64,000 nucleotides of DNA from Roseospira navarrensis. Its GTDB lineage: Bacteria > Pseudomonadota > Alphaproteobacteria > Rhodospirillales > Rhodospirillaceae. The first letter of the stretch is position 1. The number at the start of each line of letters is the position of its first letter. The position numbers and the translations under genes were made by a program. The notes under the pieces were generated by a model. That model made no database searches, was not told the origin of the DNA, and worked only from the letters and a program-made list of their open reading frames with translations. Positions 45,512-56,875 of this stretch are shown here, piece by piece. The stretch is from positions 124,001 through 188,000 of the forward strand of contig NZ_WIVE01000001.1 in the NCBI RefSeq assembly GCF_009601025.1, given 5' to 3'.

Positions 45512-46672
45512 ATGGATCGTGACGACACCGCGCACATGACGGCCGCGCTGGCGCTGGCGGGGCGCGGGCTCGGGCGCGTCTGGCCCAACCCGGCGGTGGG
45601 CTGCGTTCTGGCGCGGGATGGGCGCGTGGTCGGGCGCGGCTGGACCCGGCCGGGCGGGCGCCCTCATGCCGAGACCGAGGCGCTGCGCCGCGCGGGCGAG
45701 ACCGCGCGCGGGGCCACCGCCTATGTCACCCTGGAGCCCTGTTCCCATCATGGCAAGACCCCGCCCTGCGCCGACGCGCTGATCGCCGCCGGCGTCGCGC
45801 GCGTGGTCGCGGCCCTGCGCGATCCCGATCCCCGGGTGAGCGGGCGCGGGCTGGCGCGTCTCGCGGACGCCGGGGTGACGGTGGAGACCCTGCCCCCTGA
45901 CCATCCGGCCGCACAGAGGGCGGCGGAGATCAACGCCGGGTTCCTGCTGCGCGTGACCCAGGGCCGCCCGCTGGTGACCGTCAAGGCCGCCGCCACGCTG
46001 GATGGCCGCATCGCCACCGCCTCGGGCGAGAGCCGCTGGATCACCGGGCCCGCCGCGCGGGCGCGGGGGCACCGCCTGCGCGCCGAGCACGATGCCATCG
46101 CGGTCGGCATCGGCACGGTGCGGGCGGACGATCCCCTGCTGGACTGCCGCCTGCCGGGCCTGGAGGATCGCTCCCCCGTGCGGGTGGTGTTCGACAGCCG
46201 TCTTGCGCTGTCTCCGGACAGCCGCCTCGCGGGCCGCACGGACCGGGCGCCGGTCTGGGTGCTGTGCACGGAACCGGCCTCCGCCGATCGGCGCGCCGCG
46301 CTGGAGTCGCGCGGGGTGCGCGTGCTGCCGGTGACGGCGGACGGCGACGGCCGGGTTGAGATCGGCGCGGCCCTGGCGGCGCTCGGGTCGGCCGGGATCA
46401 CCCGCCTGCTGGTGGAGGGCGGCGGACAACTCATCGGCGCCCTGCTGGCGGCCCGGCGGGTGGATCGGCTGGCCTGGTTCGTGGCGCCGAAACTGCTGGG
46501 CGAGGCCGCGCGACCCGTCGTGGCGGGGTTCGGGGTTGACCGGCTGGCCGATTGCGCCAATTTTGCGCCCCTGGACCGGGGTGCTGCCGGCCCGGACCTC
46601 CTGTGGACCCTGCGCCGGGTTCCGGACCCGGGCGCGGATGGCCCCGACGGTCCCCCGGTTCCCGAGTCATGA
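45512..46672 (+). CDS. ribD: Bifunctional riboflavin biosynthesis deaminase/reductase RibD
   Basis: A 386-residue fusion for the second and third riboflavin steps. The N-terminal deaminase zinc site is in GGRPHAETEAL and EPCSHHGKTPPCADAL (about residues 50-90). The C-terminal reductase domain (about 150-370) has VTVKAAATLDGRIAT, SRWITGPAARARGHRLRAEH and LLVEGGGQLIGALLAA. Both active sites look intact. No FMN riboswitch precedes it, consistent with co-transcription from glyA/nrdR. ribE follows after 15 bp. Confidence 0.95.
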   Translation: MDRDDTAHMTAALALAGRGLGRVWPNPAVGCVLARDGRVVGRGWTRPGGRPHAETEALRRAGETARGATAYVTLEPCSHHGKTPPCADALIAAGVARVVAALRDPDPRVSGRGLARLADAGVTVETLPPDHPAAQRAAEINAGFLLRVTQGRPLVTVKAAATLDGRIATASGESRWITGPAARARGHRLRAEHDAIAVGIGTVRADDPLLDCRLPGLEDRSPVRVVFDSRLALSPDSRLAGRTDRAPVWVLCTEPASADRRAALESRGVRVLPVTADGDGRVEIGAALAALGSAGITRLLVEGGGQLIGALLAARRVDRLAWFVAPKLLGEAARPVVAGFGVDRLADCANFAPLDRGAAGPDLLWTLRRVPDPGADGPDGPPVPES

Positions 46673-46687
46673 AGGCATATCACGTCC

Positions 46688-47278
46688 ATGTTTACCGGCA
46701 TCATCACCGACCTGGGGCGGGTGCGCCGCCTGGAGCAGACGGGCGACACCCGCATCGAGATCCAGACCGCCTATGACACGGCGGGCATCGACCTGGGCGC
46801 GTCCATCGCCTGCAACGGCTGCTGCCTGACGGTGATCGAGACCGGCCCGGACTGGTTCGCCGTCCAGGCCTCGGCGGAGACCCTGTCCAAGACCACCCTG
46901 GGCCGCTGGACCGAAGGCACGCCCGTCAACCTGGAACGCGCCCTGGCGCTGGGCGCCGAGCTGGGGGGGCATATCGTCTCCGGCCATGTGGACGGCCTCG
47001 CCACGGTGGTGGAGCGCCGGCCCGAGGGCGAGTCCACCCGCTTCGTGTTCCAGGTGCCGGAGGCCCTGAAGGGCTATGTGGCCGGCAAGGGGTCGGTGGC
47101 GCTCGACGGCGTGTCCCTGACCGTCAACGAGGTGGATGACCGCCACTTCGGGGTCAACATCATCCCGCACACGGCCGACGTGACCACCTTCGGCACGCTC
47201 ACGCCGGGCGATGCGGTGAATTTCGAAATCGACATGCTGGCGCGGTACGTCGCGCGCCTTCTGGAGACGCGGGAGTGA
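46688..47278 (+). CDS. ribE: Riboflavin synthase alpha subunit
   Basis: A 196-residue enzyme dismutating two 6,7-dimethyl-8-ribityllumazines into riboflavin. Two lumazine-binding repeats are seen: MFTGIITDLGRVRRLEQTGD with IACNGCCLTVIE, and GHIVSGHVDGLATVVERR with SVALDGVSLTVNEV. Length and the MFTGI start are canonical. Its TGA overlaps the ribBA GTG. Confidence 0.96.
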   Translation: MFTGIITDLGRVRRLEQTGDTRIEIQTAYDTAGIDLGASIACNGCCLTVIETGPDWFAVQASAETLSKTTLGRWTEGTPVNLERALALGAELGGHIVSGHVDGLATVVERRPEGESTRFVFQVPEALKGYVAGKGSVALDGVSLTVNEVDDRHFGVNIIPHTADVTTFGTLTPGDAVNFEIDMLARYVARLLETRE

Positions 47279-48441
47279 GCGGCGTGAAGACCACCGAGGG
47301 CGTCGAGACGACCCACGTGAACTATCGCGACTTCCTGGCGGCGCCCGAGGAGATCCTGGAGGATGCCCGCAACGGGCGCATGTTCATCCTGGTGGACGAC
47401 GAGGACCGGGAGAACGAGGGCGATCTGGTCATCCCGGCCCAGATGGCGACTCCGGATGCGATCAACTTCATGGCCCGGTTCGGGCGCGGCCTGATCTGTC
47501 TGGCCATGACCGAGGAGCGCTGCCGCACCCTCGGCCTGCCGCTGATGCCGCAGCAGAACAGCAGCCGCCACGGCACCGCCTTCACCTACTCCATCGAGGC
47601 CAAGGAGGGGGTGACCACCGGCATTTCGGCGTCCGACCGGGCGCACACCATCGCCGTGGCCATCGACCCGTCCAAGGGCAAGGAGGACATCGCCACCCCC
47701 GGCCATGTGTTCCCGCTGATGGCGCGCGAAGGCGGCGTGCTGGTCCGCGCCGGTCACACCGAGGCCGCCGTGGATGTCTCGCGCCTCGCCGGGCTGATCC
47801 CCGCCGGCGTGATCTGCGAGATCATGAACGACGACGGCTCCATGGCGCGCATGCCCGATCTGGTGGCCTTCGCCCAGCATCACGGGTTGAAGGTGGGCAC
47901 CATCGCCGACCTGATCGCCTACCGCCGCCGCACCGAGCGCATCGTCCGGCGCGAGATCGAGACCGAGCTGCACTCCCAGTACGGCGGCGACTGGCGCATG
48001 GTGGTCTACGTCAACACCGTGGCCTATGCCGAACACCTTGCGCTCGTAAAGGGCCGGGTGGAGGCCGAGACGCCCACCCTGGTGCGCGTGCATGCCCTGA
48101 ATGTGCTGGATGACCTGTTGCACGATGCCGAGAGCGGCAAGGGCGAGATCCTGCACGAGGCCATGGAGACCATCGGCCGCGCCGGTCACGGCGTCATCGT
48201 GCTGATCCGCGAGCCGCACCAGACCGCGCTGTCCGGGCGGGTGCGCGCCCGCCTGGAGGGTCGCGCCGACGACGGCCGGCTGGTGGACTATGGCGTGGGC
48301 GCCCAGATCCTGCTGGATCTCGGAGTGCGGGACATGATCCTGTTGTCCAACAGTCACCGCAACATCATCGCCCTGGACGGCTACGGCCTGCGCGTTGTCG
48401 AGCAGCGCCCGATCCCCGACGTGGAGGACCCCGCATCATGA
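47275..48441 (+). CDS. ribB: DHBP synthase with degenerate GTP cyclohydrolase II domain (RibBX-like)
   Basis: A 388-residue protein. The N-terminal DHBP synthase domain (about 18-215) is intact: [12 protein letters not shown] (41-52), [19 protein letters not shown] and [18 protein letters not shown], making the 4-carbon precursor from ribulose 5-phosphate. The C-terminal half is related to GTP cyclohydrolase II, but the zinc site RVHSEC...CDC is replaced by [14 protein letters not shown] (from R271) with no cysteines. The catalytic QEGRNIG-type loop reads [11 protein letters not shown]. That half is therefore probably inactive, so another RibA is needed elsewhere. Starts with GTG at 47275; stop overlaps ribH. 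Confidence 0.92.
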   Translation: MSGVKTTEGVETTHVNYRDFLAAPEEILEDARNGRMFILVDDEDRENEGDLVIPAQMATPDAINFMARFGRGLICLAMTEERCRTLGLPLMPQQNSSRHGTAFTYSIEAKEGVTTGISASDRAHTIAVAIDPSKGKEDIATPGHVFPLMAREGGVLVRAGHTEAAVDVSRLAGLIPAGVICEIMNDDGSMARMPDLVAFAQHHGLKVGTIADLIAYRRRTERIVRREIETELHSQYGGDWRMVVYVNTVAYAEHLALVKGRVEAETPTLVRVHALNVLDDLLHDAESGKGEILHEAMETIGRAGHGVIVLIREPHQTALSGRVRARLEGRADDGRLVDYGVGAQILLDLGVRDMILLSNSHRNIIALDGYGLRVVEQRPIPDVEDPAS

Positions 48442-48899
48442 GCATGGCGGACGACCGGCGCATCCTGATCGTCGAGGCCCGGTTCTACGAGGACATCACC
48501 GACCAACTCGTGCGCGGCTGTGTCCAGGAGTTGACCGCCAGCGGCTTCGGCTACAAGCGCATCATCGTGCCGGGGGTGCTGGAGATTCCGGCCGTGGTGC
48601 GCTATGCCGTGCGGGCGATGGAACTGCGGGCGACCGACCACCGCTATTCCGGCTATGTGGTGCTGGGCTGCGCCATCAAGGGCGAGACCGACCATTACGA
48701 GCACGTCTGCACCGAGGCCATGAGCGGGATCAGCCGGCTGGTGCTGGATTACTCGCTGGCGATGGGCAACGGCATCCTGACCTGTCCGACGCGCCAGTTG
48801 GCCTTGGACCGGGCGCGGCCGGACGGCAAGAACCTGGGCGGCAAGGCGGCCCGCGCCTGCCTGCGCATGATCGAGATCAAGCGGGAACTGGGGTTGTGA
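48438..48899 (+). CDS. ribH: 6,7-dimethyl-8-ribityllumazine synthase
   Basis: A 153-residue lumazine synthase. Substrate-binding PGVLEIPAVVRYAV, the VVLGCAIKGETDHYEHVC loop with the catalytic His, and GNGILTCPTRQLALDRA are visible. It condenses the RibB product with the pyrimidine made by RibA/RibD. It starts in the ribBA stop (ATGA). nusB follows after 55 bp. Confidence 0.95.
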   Translation: MSMADDRRILIVEARFYEDITDQLVRGCVQELTASGFGYKRIIVPGVLEIPAVVRYAVRAMELRATDHRYSGYVVLGCAIKGETDHYEHVCTEAMSGISRLVLDYSLAMGNGILTCPTRQLALDRARPDGKNLGGKAARACLRMIEIKRELGL

Positions 48900-48954
48900 C
48901 GACACCGACGCCGCGCGGCCGGCGTCGCGACCCCCGACAGGGACGACCGAAACC

Positions 48955-49464
48955 ATGACCACGAGTGCCCGGCGTCGCAGTGCCGCCCGGCTGGCCGCCG
49001 TTCAGGCCGTCTACGCCACGGCGATCACCGGGGCGCGCATCCAGGATGTGCTGAAGGATGTGCTGGAAGGCCGCCTGGGGGGCGAGGCCCTGGCCGACAT
49101 CCCGGACCCGGAAGGGCTGTTCGAGCCGCGCGAGGAAGCAACCCCGCTCGCCCCCGCCGATTCCCTCATGCTGACCAGCCTGGGGCGCGGCACGGTGGCC
49201 GAAGCCGCGCGCCTGGACGAGATCATCGACGGGTCGCTGTCCGGGGACTGGAGCGGCGCCCGGCTGGAGATGCTGGTGCGGTCCATCCTGCGCGTGGCGG
49301 TGTACGAACTGACGGGCATGCCCGACGTGCCGCCGCGCGTGACCATCACGGAATACGTGGATCTGGCCGGTGCGTTCTATGACGGGCCGGAGGTCAAGCT
49401 GGTCAACGCCGTGCTGGACCGCATCGCCCGGCAGGTTCACCCCGAGGCCTTCGCGCCCCGCTGA
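48955..49464 (+). CDS. nusB: Transcription antitermination factor NusB
   Basis: A 169-residue all-helical RNA-binding factor for rRNA antitermination. RRSAARLAAVQAVYA at the N-terminus and MLVRSILRVAVYELTGMPDV, VTITEYVDLAGAFYDGPEVK and LVNAVLDRIARQV at the C-terminus are standard. The ribH-nusB-thiL linkage is conserved across alphaproteobacteria. Confidence 0.94.
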   Translation: MTTSARRRSAARLAAVQAVYATAITGARIQDVLKDVLEGRLGGEALADIPDPEGLFEPREEATPLAPADSLMLTSLGRGTVAEAARLDEIIDGSLSGDWSGARLEMLVRSILRVAVYELTGMPDVPPRVTITEYVDLAGAFYDGPEVKLVNAVLDRIARQVHPEAFAPR

Positions 49465-49492
49465 GCGGCCGGCGGCCCGGAAGGGAAGGCGC

Positions 49493-50479
49493 ATGCCCCG
49501 ACGCGGTGAATTCGATCTCATTGCCGACCTGTTCGCGCCCCTGGCCCGCCGCTGCCCGGCGGCGCTGGGCCTGACGGACGACGCCGCCGTGCTGCCGCCG
49601 CCCGAGGGTGGGCAGGGCACCGTGGTCAGCGCCGACATGCTGGTGGGCGGGGTGCATTTCCGTCTTGAAGATCCGCCGGATCTGATTGCCCGCAAGGCGG
49701 TGCGGGTGAACGTCTCCGACATGGCCGCCATGGGGGCGGCGCCGGTGGGCGTGATCCTGACCCTCGCCCTGTCGTCGAACCAGGATGATGCCTGGATCGA
49801 GGGCTTCGTGCGGGGCCTGGATGCCGACCTGTCCACCTTCGGCCTGGGGCTGCTGGGCGGGGATACGGTGTCCACGCCGGGCCCGGTGACGATCTCCGTC
49901 ACCATCCTGGGGCAGACGCCGCCGGGGGCCCATCTGACGCGGGGCGGCGGTCGGGCGGGGGACGACCTGTGGGTCTCCGGGACCGTCGGCGATGCGGCGC
50001 TGGGGCTGAAGGTGCTGGACGGGGCGCTGCGCCCCGCCGATCCCGATCATGCCCGCAGGCTGGCCGACCGCTACCACCTGCCGCGCCCCCGGGTGGCGCT
50101 GGGGATGGCGCTGCGCGGGGTGGCGACGGCGGCCCTGGACATCTCGGACGGACTGGTCGGTGATCTGGGTCACCTGTGCGCGGCCAGCGGGACCGGGGCG
50201 CGGATCGAGGCGGCGGCGGTGCCGCTGTCCGAGGCCGCGCGGGCCAGCCTGGACGCGGACCCGGCGCTGCGGGACTCGGTCCTGGGCGGCGGGGACGATT
50301 ACGAACTGTTGTTCGCGGTCCCGCCCGAGCGTGGCGATGCGGTCGAGGCCGCCGCTCGCGAGGCGGGCGTGTCCGTGGCCCGCATCGGCCGGCTGGAGGC
50401 CGCGCCCGGCATCCGGATCGTGGACGCGGCCGGCACCCCGGTGACGCTCGACCGGCCGGGCTGGCGGCATGCCTGGTAA
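49493..50479 (+). CDS. thiL: Thiamine-monophosphate kinase
   Basis: A 328-residue ThiL making thiamine diphosphate. GEFDLIADLFAPLARR, LTDDAAVLPP, ADMLVGGVHFR, VRVNVSDMAAMGAAPVGVIL, LGGDTVSTPGPVTISVTILG and DISDGLVGDLGHLC form the PurM-like ATP and Mg2+ site. ATG at 49493 after AAGGGAAGG; upstream frame within nusB is spurious. 30 bp before the FliL-like gene. Confidence 0.95.
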   Translation: MPRRGEFDLIADLFAPLARRCPAALGLTDDAAVLPPPEGGQGTVVSADMLVGGVHFRLEDPPDLIARKAVRVNVSDMAAMGAAPVGVILTLALSSNQDDAWIEGFVRGLDADLSTFGLGLLGGDTVSTPGPVTISVTILGQTPPGAHLTRGGGRAGDDLWVSGTVGDAALGLKVLDGALRPADPDHARRLADRYHLPRPRVALGMALRGVATAALDISDGLVGDLGHLCAASGTGARIEAAAVPLSEAARASLDADPALRDSVLGGGDDYELLFAVPPERGDAVEAAAREAGVSVARIGRLEAAPGIRIVDAAGTPVTLDRPGWRHAW

Positions 50480-50509
50480 AACCCCCGGTGCGACCCTCAA
50501 GGGAGGAGC

Positions 50510-51013
50510 ATGGTGAAACGTCTGCTGATCGGTGTCGTGGTTCTGCTGCTGCTGGGCGGGTCCTTCGTCGGGCTGACCGTGATGGGGGTCGTGCCCGATG
50601 TGGCCGGCCTCAAGCCCATGCTGGGGCTGGCCGATCCGGCCGCCGGGGAGGGTTCGGAGGCGGCCCAGGCGCCGCCGCCGCCGCCGCCCCCGGACTACGG
50701 CCCGGACCCCGTGTTCATGCGGCTGCCGCAGTTCGCCATTCCGGTGATCGCCGAGGGACAGGCGGGCCGGCATCTCAACCTGAGCCTTCGGTTGCACGTG
50801 GACCCCGACTCGCGGGCGGACGTGACCCGCGCCATCCCCCGCCTGACGGACGTGATCCTGACCGGACTGGTCCAGAAGATGCCGGAGCTGATCCCCGCGC
50901 CGGGGCGACTCGACCTTCCGGCGATGAAAGCGGTGCTCAACGGGCAGGTCACGCGGGCGATGGGAGATGGCCCGGTTCATGACGTGCTGATTGATGGTGC
51001 ATATATCCGCTAG
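50510..51013 (+). CDS. FliL-like membrane-anchored protein
   Basis: A 167-residue protein. One N-terminal helix ([20 protein letters not shown]), a proline-rich spacer with seven prolines in a row (about residues 58-64), then a domain with [40 protein letters not shown] and [14 protein letters not shown]. The strand-helix pattern resembles the periplasmic domain of flagellar FliL, which associates with the stator. No flagellar genes are near, so this is a guess from sequence shape. AGGGAGGAGC precedes the ATG directly. Likely co-transcribed with thiL. Confidence 0.6.
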   Translation: MVKRLLIGVVVLLLLGGSFVGLTVMGVVPDVAGLKPMLGLADPAAGEGSEAAQAPPPPPPPDYGPDPVFMRLPQFAIPVIAEGQAGRHLNLSLRLHVDPDSRADVTRAIPRLTDVILTGLVQKMPELIPAPGRLDLPAMKAVLNGQVTRAMGDGPVHDVLIDGAYIR

Positions 51014-51020
51014 GGTTATT

Positions 51021-51061
51021 CCCGTTCGGCTCGGAATTCGGGTCGGACCGACCCGAACGGG
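51021..51061. terminator. Hairpin after the FliL-like gene
   Basis: CCCGTTCGGCTCGG (51021-51034) pairs with CCGACCCGAACGGG (51048-51061) with one mismatch. It begins 7 bp after the stop codon and probably ends the glyA-to-FliL-like transcript before hppA. Confidence 0.65.
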
Positions 51062-51243
51062 CGGGTCTTGCGTTGCCTGTGGGCGGGTCTTCTGGCAGGC
51101 TCGCTGCCCTCAAAAACGAAAAATGCGGGGGATACCCCTGTCCAGGACGGGATGTTAACGGCGACCGGGTCGATCGAGGCCACACGGTGGAGACTCGCGA
51201 CCATGACGGTCGGTTAATCCTTAAGCGAAGGGCGCAATCCAAG

Positions 51244-53364
<2,121 letters not shown>

Positions 53365-53413
53365 TTCCGACCCGCCCTGTCCCGCCGCGGCGGAACAGGG
53401 CAGGGACCTTCAG

Positions 53414-53448
53414 CCGGGCGGGAGAGCACCTCTCCCGCCCGGTTTTTT
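53414..53448 (+). terminator. Intrinsic terminator after hppA
   Basis: A 12-bp perfect stem, CCGGGCGGGAGA (53414-53425) and TCTCCCGCCCGG (53431-53442), with loop GCACC followed by TTTTTT. The best rho-independent terminator in the window, 50 bp after the hppA stop and before the convergent Dcu gene. Confidence 0.92.
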
Positions 53449-53500
53449 ATGGATCACCGGGACCGAGCCCGGTCGGGGCCGAGATCCCCGGCGATCCGGA

Positions 53501-54832
53501 TCAGAGCAGGACGCTGGCCAGCAGCAGGCCCACGCTCACCGAAACCCAGGTGCAGATCAGGCCCGGCAGCATGAAGCTGTGGTTCAGCAGGAACCGCCCG
53601 ATCCGGGTCGTGCCCGTGCGGTCGAAGTTCACTGTCGCCAGATCACTGGGGTAGTTCGGGATGAAGTAGTAGGCGTAGACGGACGGATAGATGCCGATCA
53701 GCGTGGCCGGGGCCACGCCCAGCTGGAAGGCCAGGGGACCGAGCATCCGCGCCGTCGCCGCCTGGCTGTTCACGATGATCGACACCAGGAAGAACGCGAA
53801 GGCGAACATCCACTGATTGTCGCGCACCATGCCCTCGATCGCGGGCCGGATGGTGTCCAGGTTGTTGGTCACGAAGGTATCGGCCAGCCAGGCGATACCG
53901 AAGATGGCCACAACGGCCGACATGCCGGCGCGGAACACGGGGCCGGCCACCATGGTCTTGGCCTGAACCCCGCAGGCGAGCACGATGGCCGCCGCCGTCG
54001 CCAGCAGCGCCATCTGGATCATGTCGCCCATGCCGACGGGCTTGCCGGTCTCGGGATCGGCCACCGGCCGCAACTCCGGGACCATGCCCAGCACCACGAT
54101 GCAGGCCAAACCGGCAAGGAAAATGCCGACCGCCCGCTTGGCGGAGGCCGGCAGTTGCCGGTCCAGCAGTGAGCTGTCCGCGCCTTCCATCTCGGCGCGC
54201 AGTGTGGGGTCCGCCAGCCGGCGCTGGTACTCCGGGTCCCGCTCCAGCTCCTTGCCGACGAAGCTTTGCACCGTCGCCGCTGTCAGCAGCCCGACGAGGG
54301 TGGCCAGGATGGTGACCATCAGCACGTCGCCCAGGGTGTAAGGCACGCCCCGGGTTTCGAATTCGGTCACCAGCCAGACCACGGCCGCGGACAGCGGGCT
54401 GGCGGTGATGCCCAGCTGCGAAGCGACGGAGGCCGCCGCCAGCGGGCGTTCCGGCCGGATCCCGGTCTTGCGGGCCACGTCCGCGATGATCGGCTGCACC
54501 ACATAGACGGTATGGCCCGTGCCGACGCACAGGGTCATCGTGTAGGTGACCAGTGGGCCCAGGAATGTGACCGCCTTGGGGAACTGGCGCAGCAGGCGTT
54601 CGGACAGCTGCACCAGCCATTCCATGCCGCGCGCCGCCTCCAGCGCCGAGGCTGCCGTGACCGCGGCCAGAATGATGAGCATGACCGAGATCGGCGGGTC
54701 GCCGGGCACGAGCCCGAATCCGAAGCACAGGATGACGACGCCGACGCCGCCCGTGATGCCCATGCCGAGCCCGCCGATGCGGGCGCCCACGTACAGGGCA
54801 AGCAGTGTGATCGCGAGCTGAATCCAGATCAT
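53501..54832 (-). CDS. Anaerobic C4-dicarboxylate transporter, DcuA/DcuB family
   Basis: A 443-residue, multi-helix carrier. GGLGMGITGGVGVVILCFGF, YTMTLCVGTGHTVYVVQPII, ERPLAAASVASQLGITASPL and IPNYPSDLATVNFDRTGTTR are typical of the Dcu family, which exchanges fumarate, malate or aspartate for succinate. Such carriers support fumarate respiration or aspartate uptake. It is the only gene of its transcript and is divergent from the SulP gene (303 bp apart); GAAGAGGGG lies before the ATG. Confidence 0.92.
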   Translation of the reverse strand: MIWIQLAITLLALYVGARIGGLGMGITGGVGVVILCFGFGLVPGDPPISVMLIILAAVTAASALEAARGMEWLVQLSERLLRQFPKAVTFLGPLVTYTMTLCVGTGHTVYVVQPIIADVARKTGIRPERPLAAASVASQLGITASPLSAAVVWLVTEFETRGVPYTLGDVLMVTILATLVGLLTAATVQSFVGKELERDPEYQRRLADPTLRAEMEGADSSLLDRQLPASAKRAVGIFLAGLACIVVLGMVPELRPVADPETGKPVGMGDMIQMALLATAAAIVLACGVQAKTMVAGPVFRAGMSAVVAIFGIAWLADTFVTNNLDTIRPAIEGMVRDNQWMFAFAFFLVSIIVNSQAATARMLGPLAFQLGVAPATLIGIYPSVYAYYFIPNYPSDLATVNFDRTGTTRIGRFLLNHSFMLPGLICTWVSVSVGLLLASVLL

Positions 54833-55135
54833 GACGCCGTCCCCTCTTCAGGCGTAAAGGTCTGCCCTCCCGGTCCCGGGATGGTGCGGTCGTGTCTGTC
54901 GTGAGCGCAGCGCCAGCGAGGCTACCGCGCAGGCTTGGTCGTCCGCCCCGGGGCCATTGGCGTATCCGTTTCCTGGGCGGTTCGAAAAGTGTCCGGGTGA
55001 AACGGGCCCGCGTCAAGGCGGGCCCCGGCGAGGGATGCCGTGCGCGCGGATTCGCGGTTCCGGTTCCGTTGCCCCCAAGGGGCGTGGGGGTCTATGGTTT
55101 CGGGCTCCCTCCCGCCCGATGGAAGTCCCGCAAGG
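54833..55135. other. 303-bp divergent region between the Dcu and SulP genes
   Basis: Must contain both promoters. No -35/-10 pair, palindromic operator or small gene could be supported. Short open frames here read only chance sequence. Confidence 0.4.
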
Positions 55136-56875
55136 ATGTCGACCCCGTCCCGCCGATCCTCTGCCGCCGCGTCCGATCCGGACCGCAGCCTGTCCGTCCT
55201 GTTCACGCCCAAGCTGGTCACCGTGCTGCGCGAGGGCTATGGCCTGCGCGAACTGCGCGCCGACGCGGTGGCGGGACTGACCGTGGCCGTGGTGGCGCTG
55301 CCGCTGTCCATGGCCATCGCCATCGCCTCGGGCGTGTCGCCCGACCGGGGCCTGTATGCGGCCATCGTGGGCGGGTTCATCGTCTCGCTGATCGGCGGCA
55401 GCCGGTTCCAGATCGGCGGCCCGGCCGGCGCGTTCATCGTGCTGGTTGCCGCCACGGTCGCCGAGCACGGCGTGGACGGCATGCTGCTGGCCACCATGAT
55501 GGCCGGCGGGATTCTCATGGTGATGGGGCTGCTGCGCCTGGGCAGCTACATCCAGTTCATTCCCTATCCGGTGACCGTGGGCTTCACCGCCGGCATCGCC
55601 GTCATCATCTTCGCGAGCCAGATCAAGGACCTGTTGGGGCTCAGCCTGCACGCGCCCGAGCCCGGCCCCCTGTTCGCCAAGATCCCGGTGCTGTGGCACA
55701 GCCTGCCGACGGTCACCCCGGCGGCGGTGGCGGTGGCGGTGGGGACCATCGCGGTGATCGTGGGCGTCAAGCGCCTGCGGCCGGGCTGGCCCAACCTGCT
55801 CATCGCCGTGGTGTTGGCGGCCGTGGCGACCGCCGTCGCCGACCTGCCGGTGGCGACCATCGGCAGCCACTTCGGCGGCATTCCCCAGGGGCTGCCGCTG
55901 CCCGGCCTTCCCGAGGTCGGTTGGGACAAGGCCGCCGCCGTGCTGCCCAACGCCGTCGCCTTCGCCCTGCTGGGGGCCATCGAGTCCCTGCTGTCCGCGG
56001 TGGTGGCGGACGGTATGACCGGGCGTCGGCACCGCTCCAACTGCGAGCTGATGGCCCAGGGGACAGCCAACATCGGCGCCGCCCTGTTCGGTGGCCTGTG
56101 CGTGACCGGGGCCATCGCCCGCACCGCCACCAACATCCGCGCCGGGGCGCACGGCCCGGTGGCCGGCATGATCCACGCCCTGGCACTGCTGGTGTTCGTG
56201 CTGGTGGCCGCCCCGCTGGCGGCCTTCATCCCGCTGGCGGCGCTGGCCGGGGTGCTGACCATCATCGCCTGGAACATGGTGGAGAAGGAGGCCGCCTGGA
56301 CCCTGCTTCGGGCCAGCCGGGGCGATGCGGCGGTGCTGCTGGTCACATTCCTGCTGACCATCTTCCGCGACCTGACCGAGGCCATCGTCGTGGGGTTCGC
56401 GCTGGGCGCGCTGCTGTTCATCCACCGCATGTCGCGGGCGGTCTCGGTCGAGGCCCACGTGCCGCTGGTGGGCGAGGACCGCCCCGACGGCCACCCGGCC
56501 GAGCGCACGCCCTATCGGCCGCGTGAGGGCACCGACCCGAGCATCATGGTGTACCGCATCAGTGGCGCGTTCTTCTTCGGGGCGGTGGCGACGGTGAGTT
56601 CCGTGCTGGACCGCATCGCCGCCGCGCATCGGGTGCTGGTGCTGGACTTCTCGGCGGTGCCGTTCATCGACTCGTCGGCGGCGAACACCATCCACGGGCT
56701 GGCGCGCAAGGCGCAGCGCAACGGCGTGGCGGTGTATCTGGCGGGGGCGTCCCCGGGCGTGCGCCGCGACCTGCTGACCCACGGCGTGCGCCAGCCGCTG
56801 GTGCACTGGTCGCCGTCGGTGGAGGAGGCGCTGGCCCGTCTCCACGCGGAGGGGGACAGGACGACGGAGGGCTAG
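55136..56875 (+). CDS. SulP family anion transporter with STAS domain
   Basis: A 579-residue SLC26/SulP carrier. The transport domain (about residues 30-425) has GLTVAVVALPLSMAIAIASG, GGSRFQIGGPAGAFIVLVAA and GLCVTGAIARTATNIRAGAH. The cytoplasmic STAS domain (about 455-570) contains LVLDFSAVPFIDSSAANTIH with the conserved serine. Relatives move sulfate, bicarbonate or dicarboxylates; the anion here is not predictable. Starts at the ATG at 55136; convergent with iorB, the two ending 4 bp overlapped (56872-56875). Confidence 0.92.
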   Translation: MSTPSRRSSAAASDPDRSLSVLFTPKLVTVLREGYGLRELRADAVAGLTVAVVALPLSMAIAIASGVSPDRGLYAAIVGGFIVSLIGGSRFQIGGPAGAFIVLVAATVAEHGVDGMLLATMMAGGILMVMGLLRLGSYIQFIPYPVTVGFTAGIAVIIFASQIKDLLGLSLHAPEPGPLFAKIPVLWHSLPTVTPAAVAVAVGTIAVIVGVKRLRPGWPNLLIAVVLAAVATAVADLPVATIGSHFGGIPQGLPLPGLPEVGWDKAAAVLPNAVAFALLGAIESLLSAVVADGMTGRRHRSNCELMAQGTANIGAALFGGLCVTGAIARTATNIRAGAHGPVAGMIHALALLVFVLVAAPLAAFIPLAALAGVLTIIAWNMVEKEAAWTLLRASRGDAAVLLVTFLLTIFRDLTEAIVVGFALGALLFIHRMSRAVSVEAHVPLVGEDRPDGHPAERTPYRPREGTDPSIMVYRISGAFFFGAVATVSSVLDRIAAAHRVLVLDFSAVPFIDSSAANTIHGLARKAQRNGVAVYLAGASPGVRRDLLTHGVRQPLVHWSPSVEEALARLHAEGDRTTEG

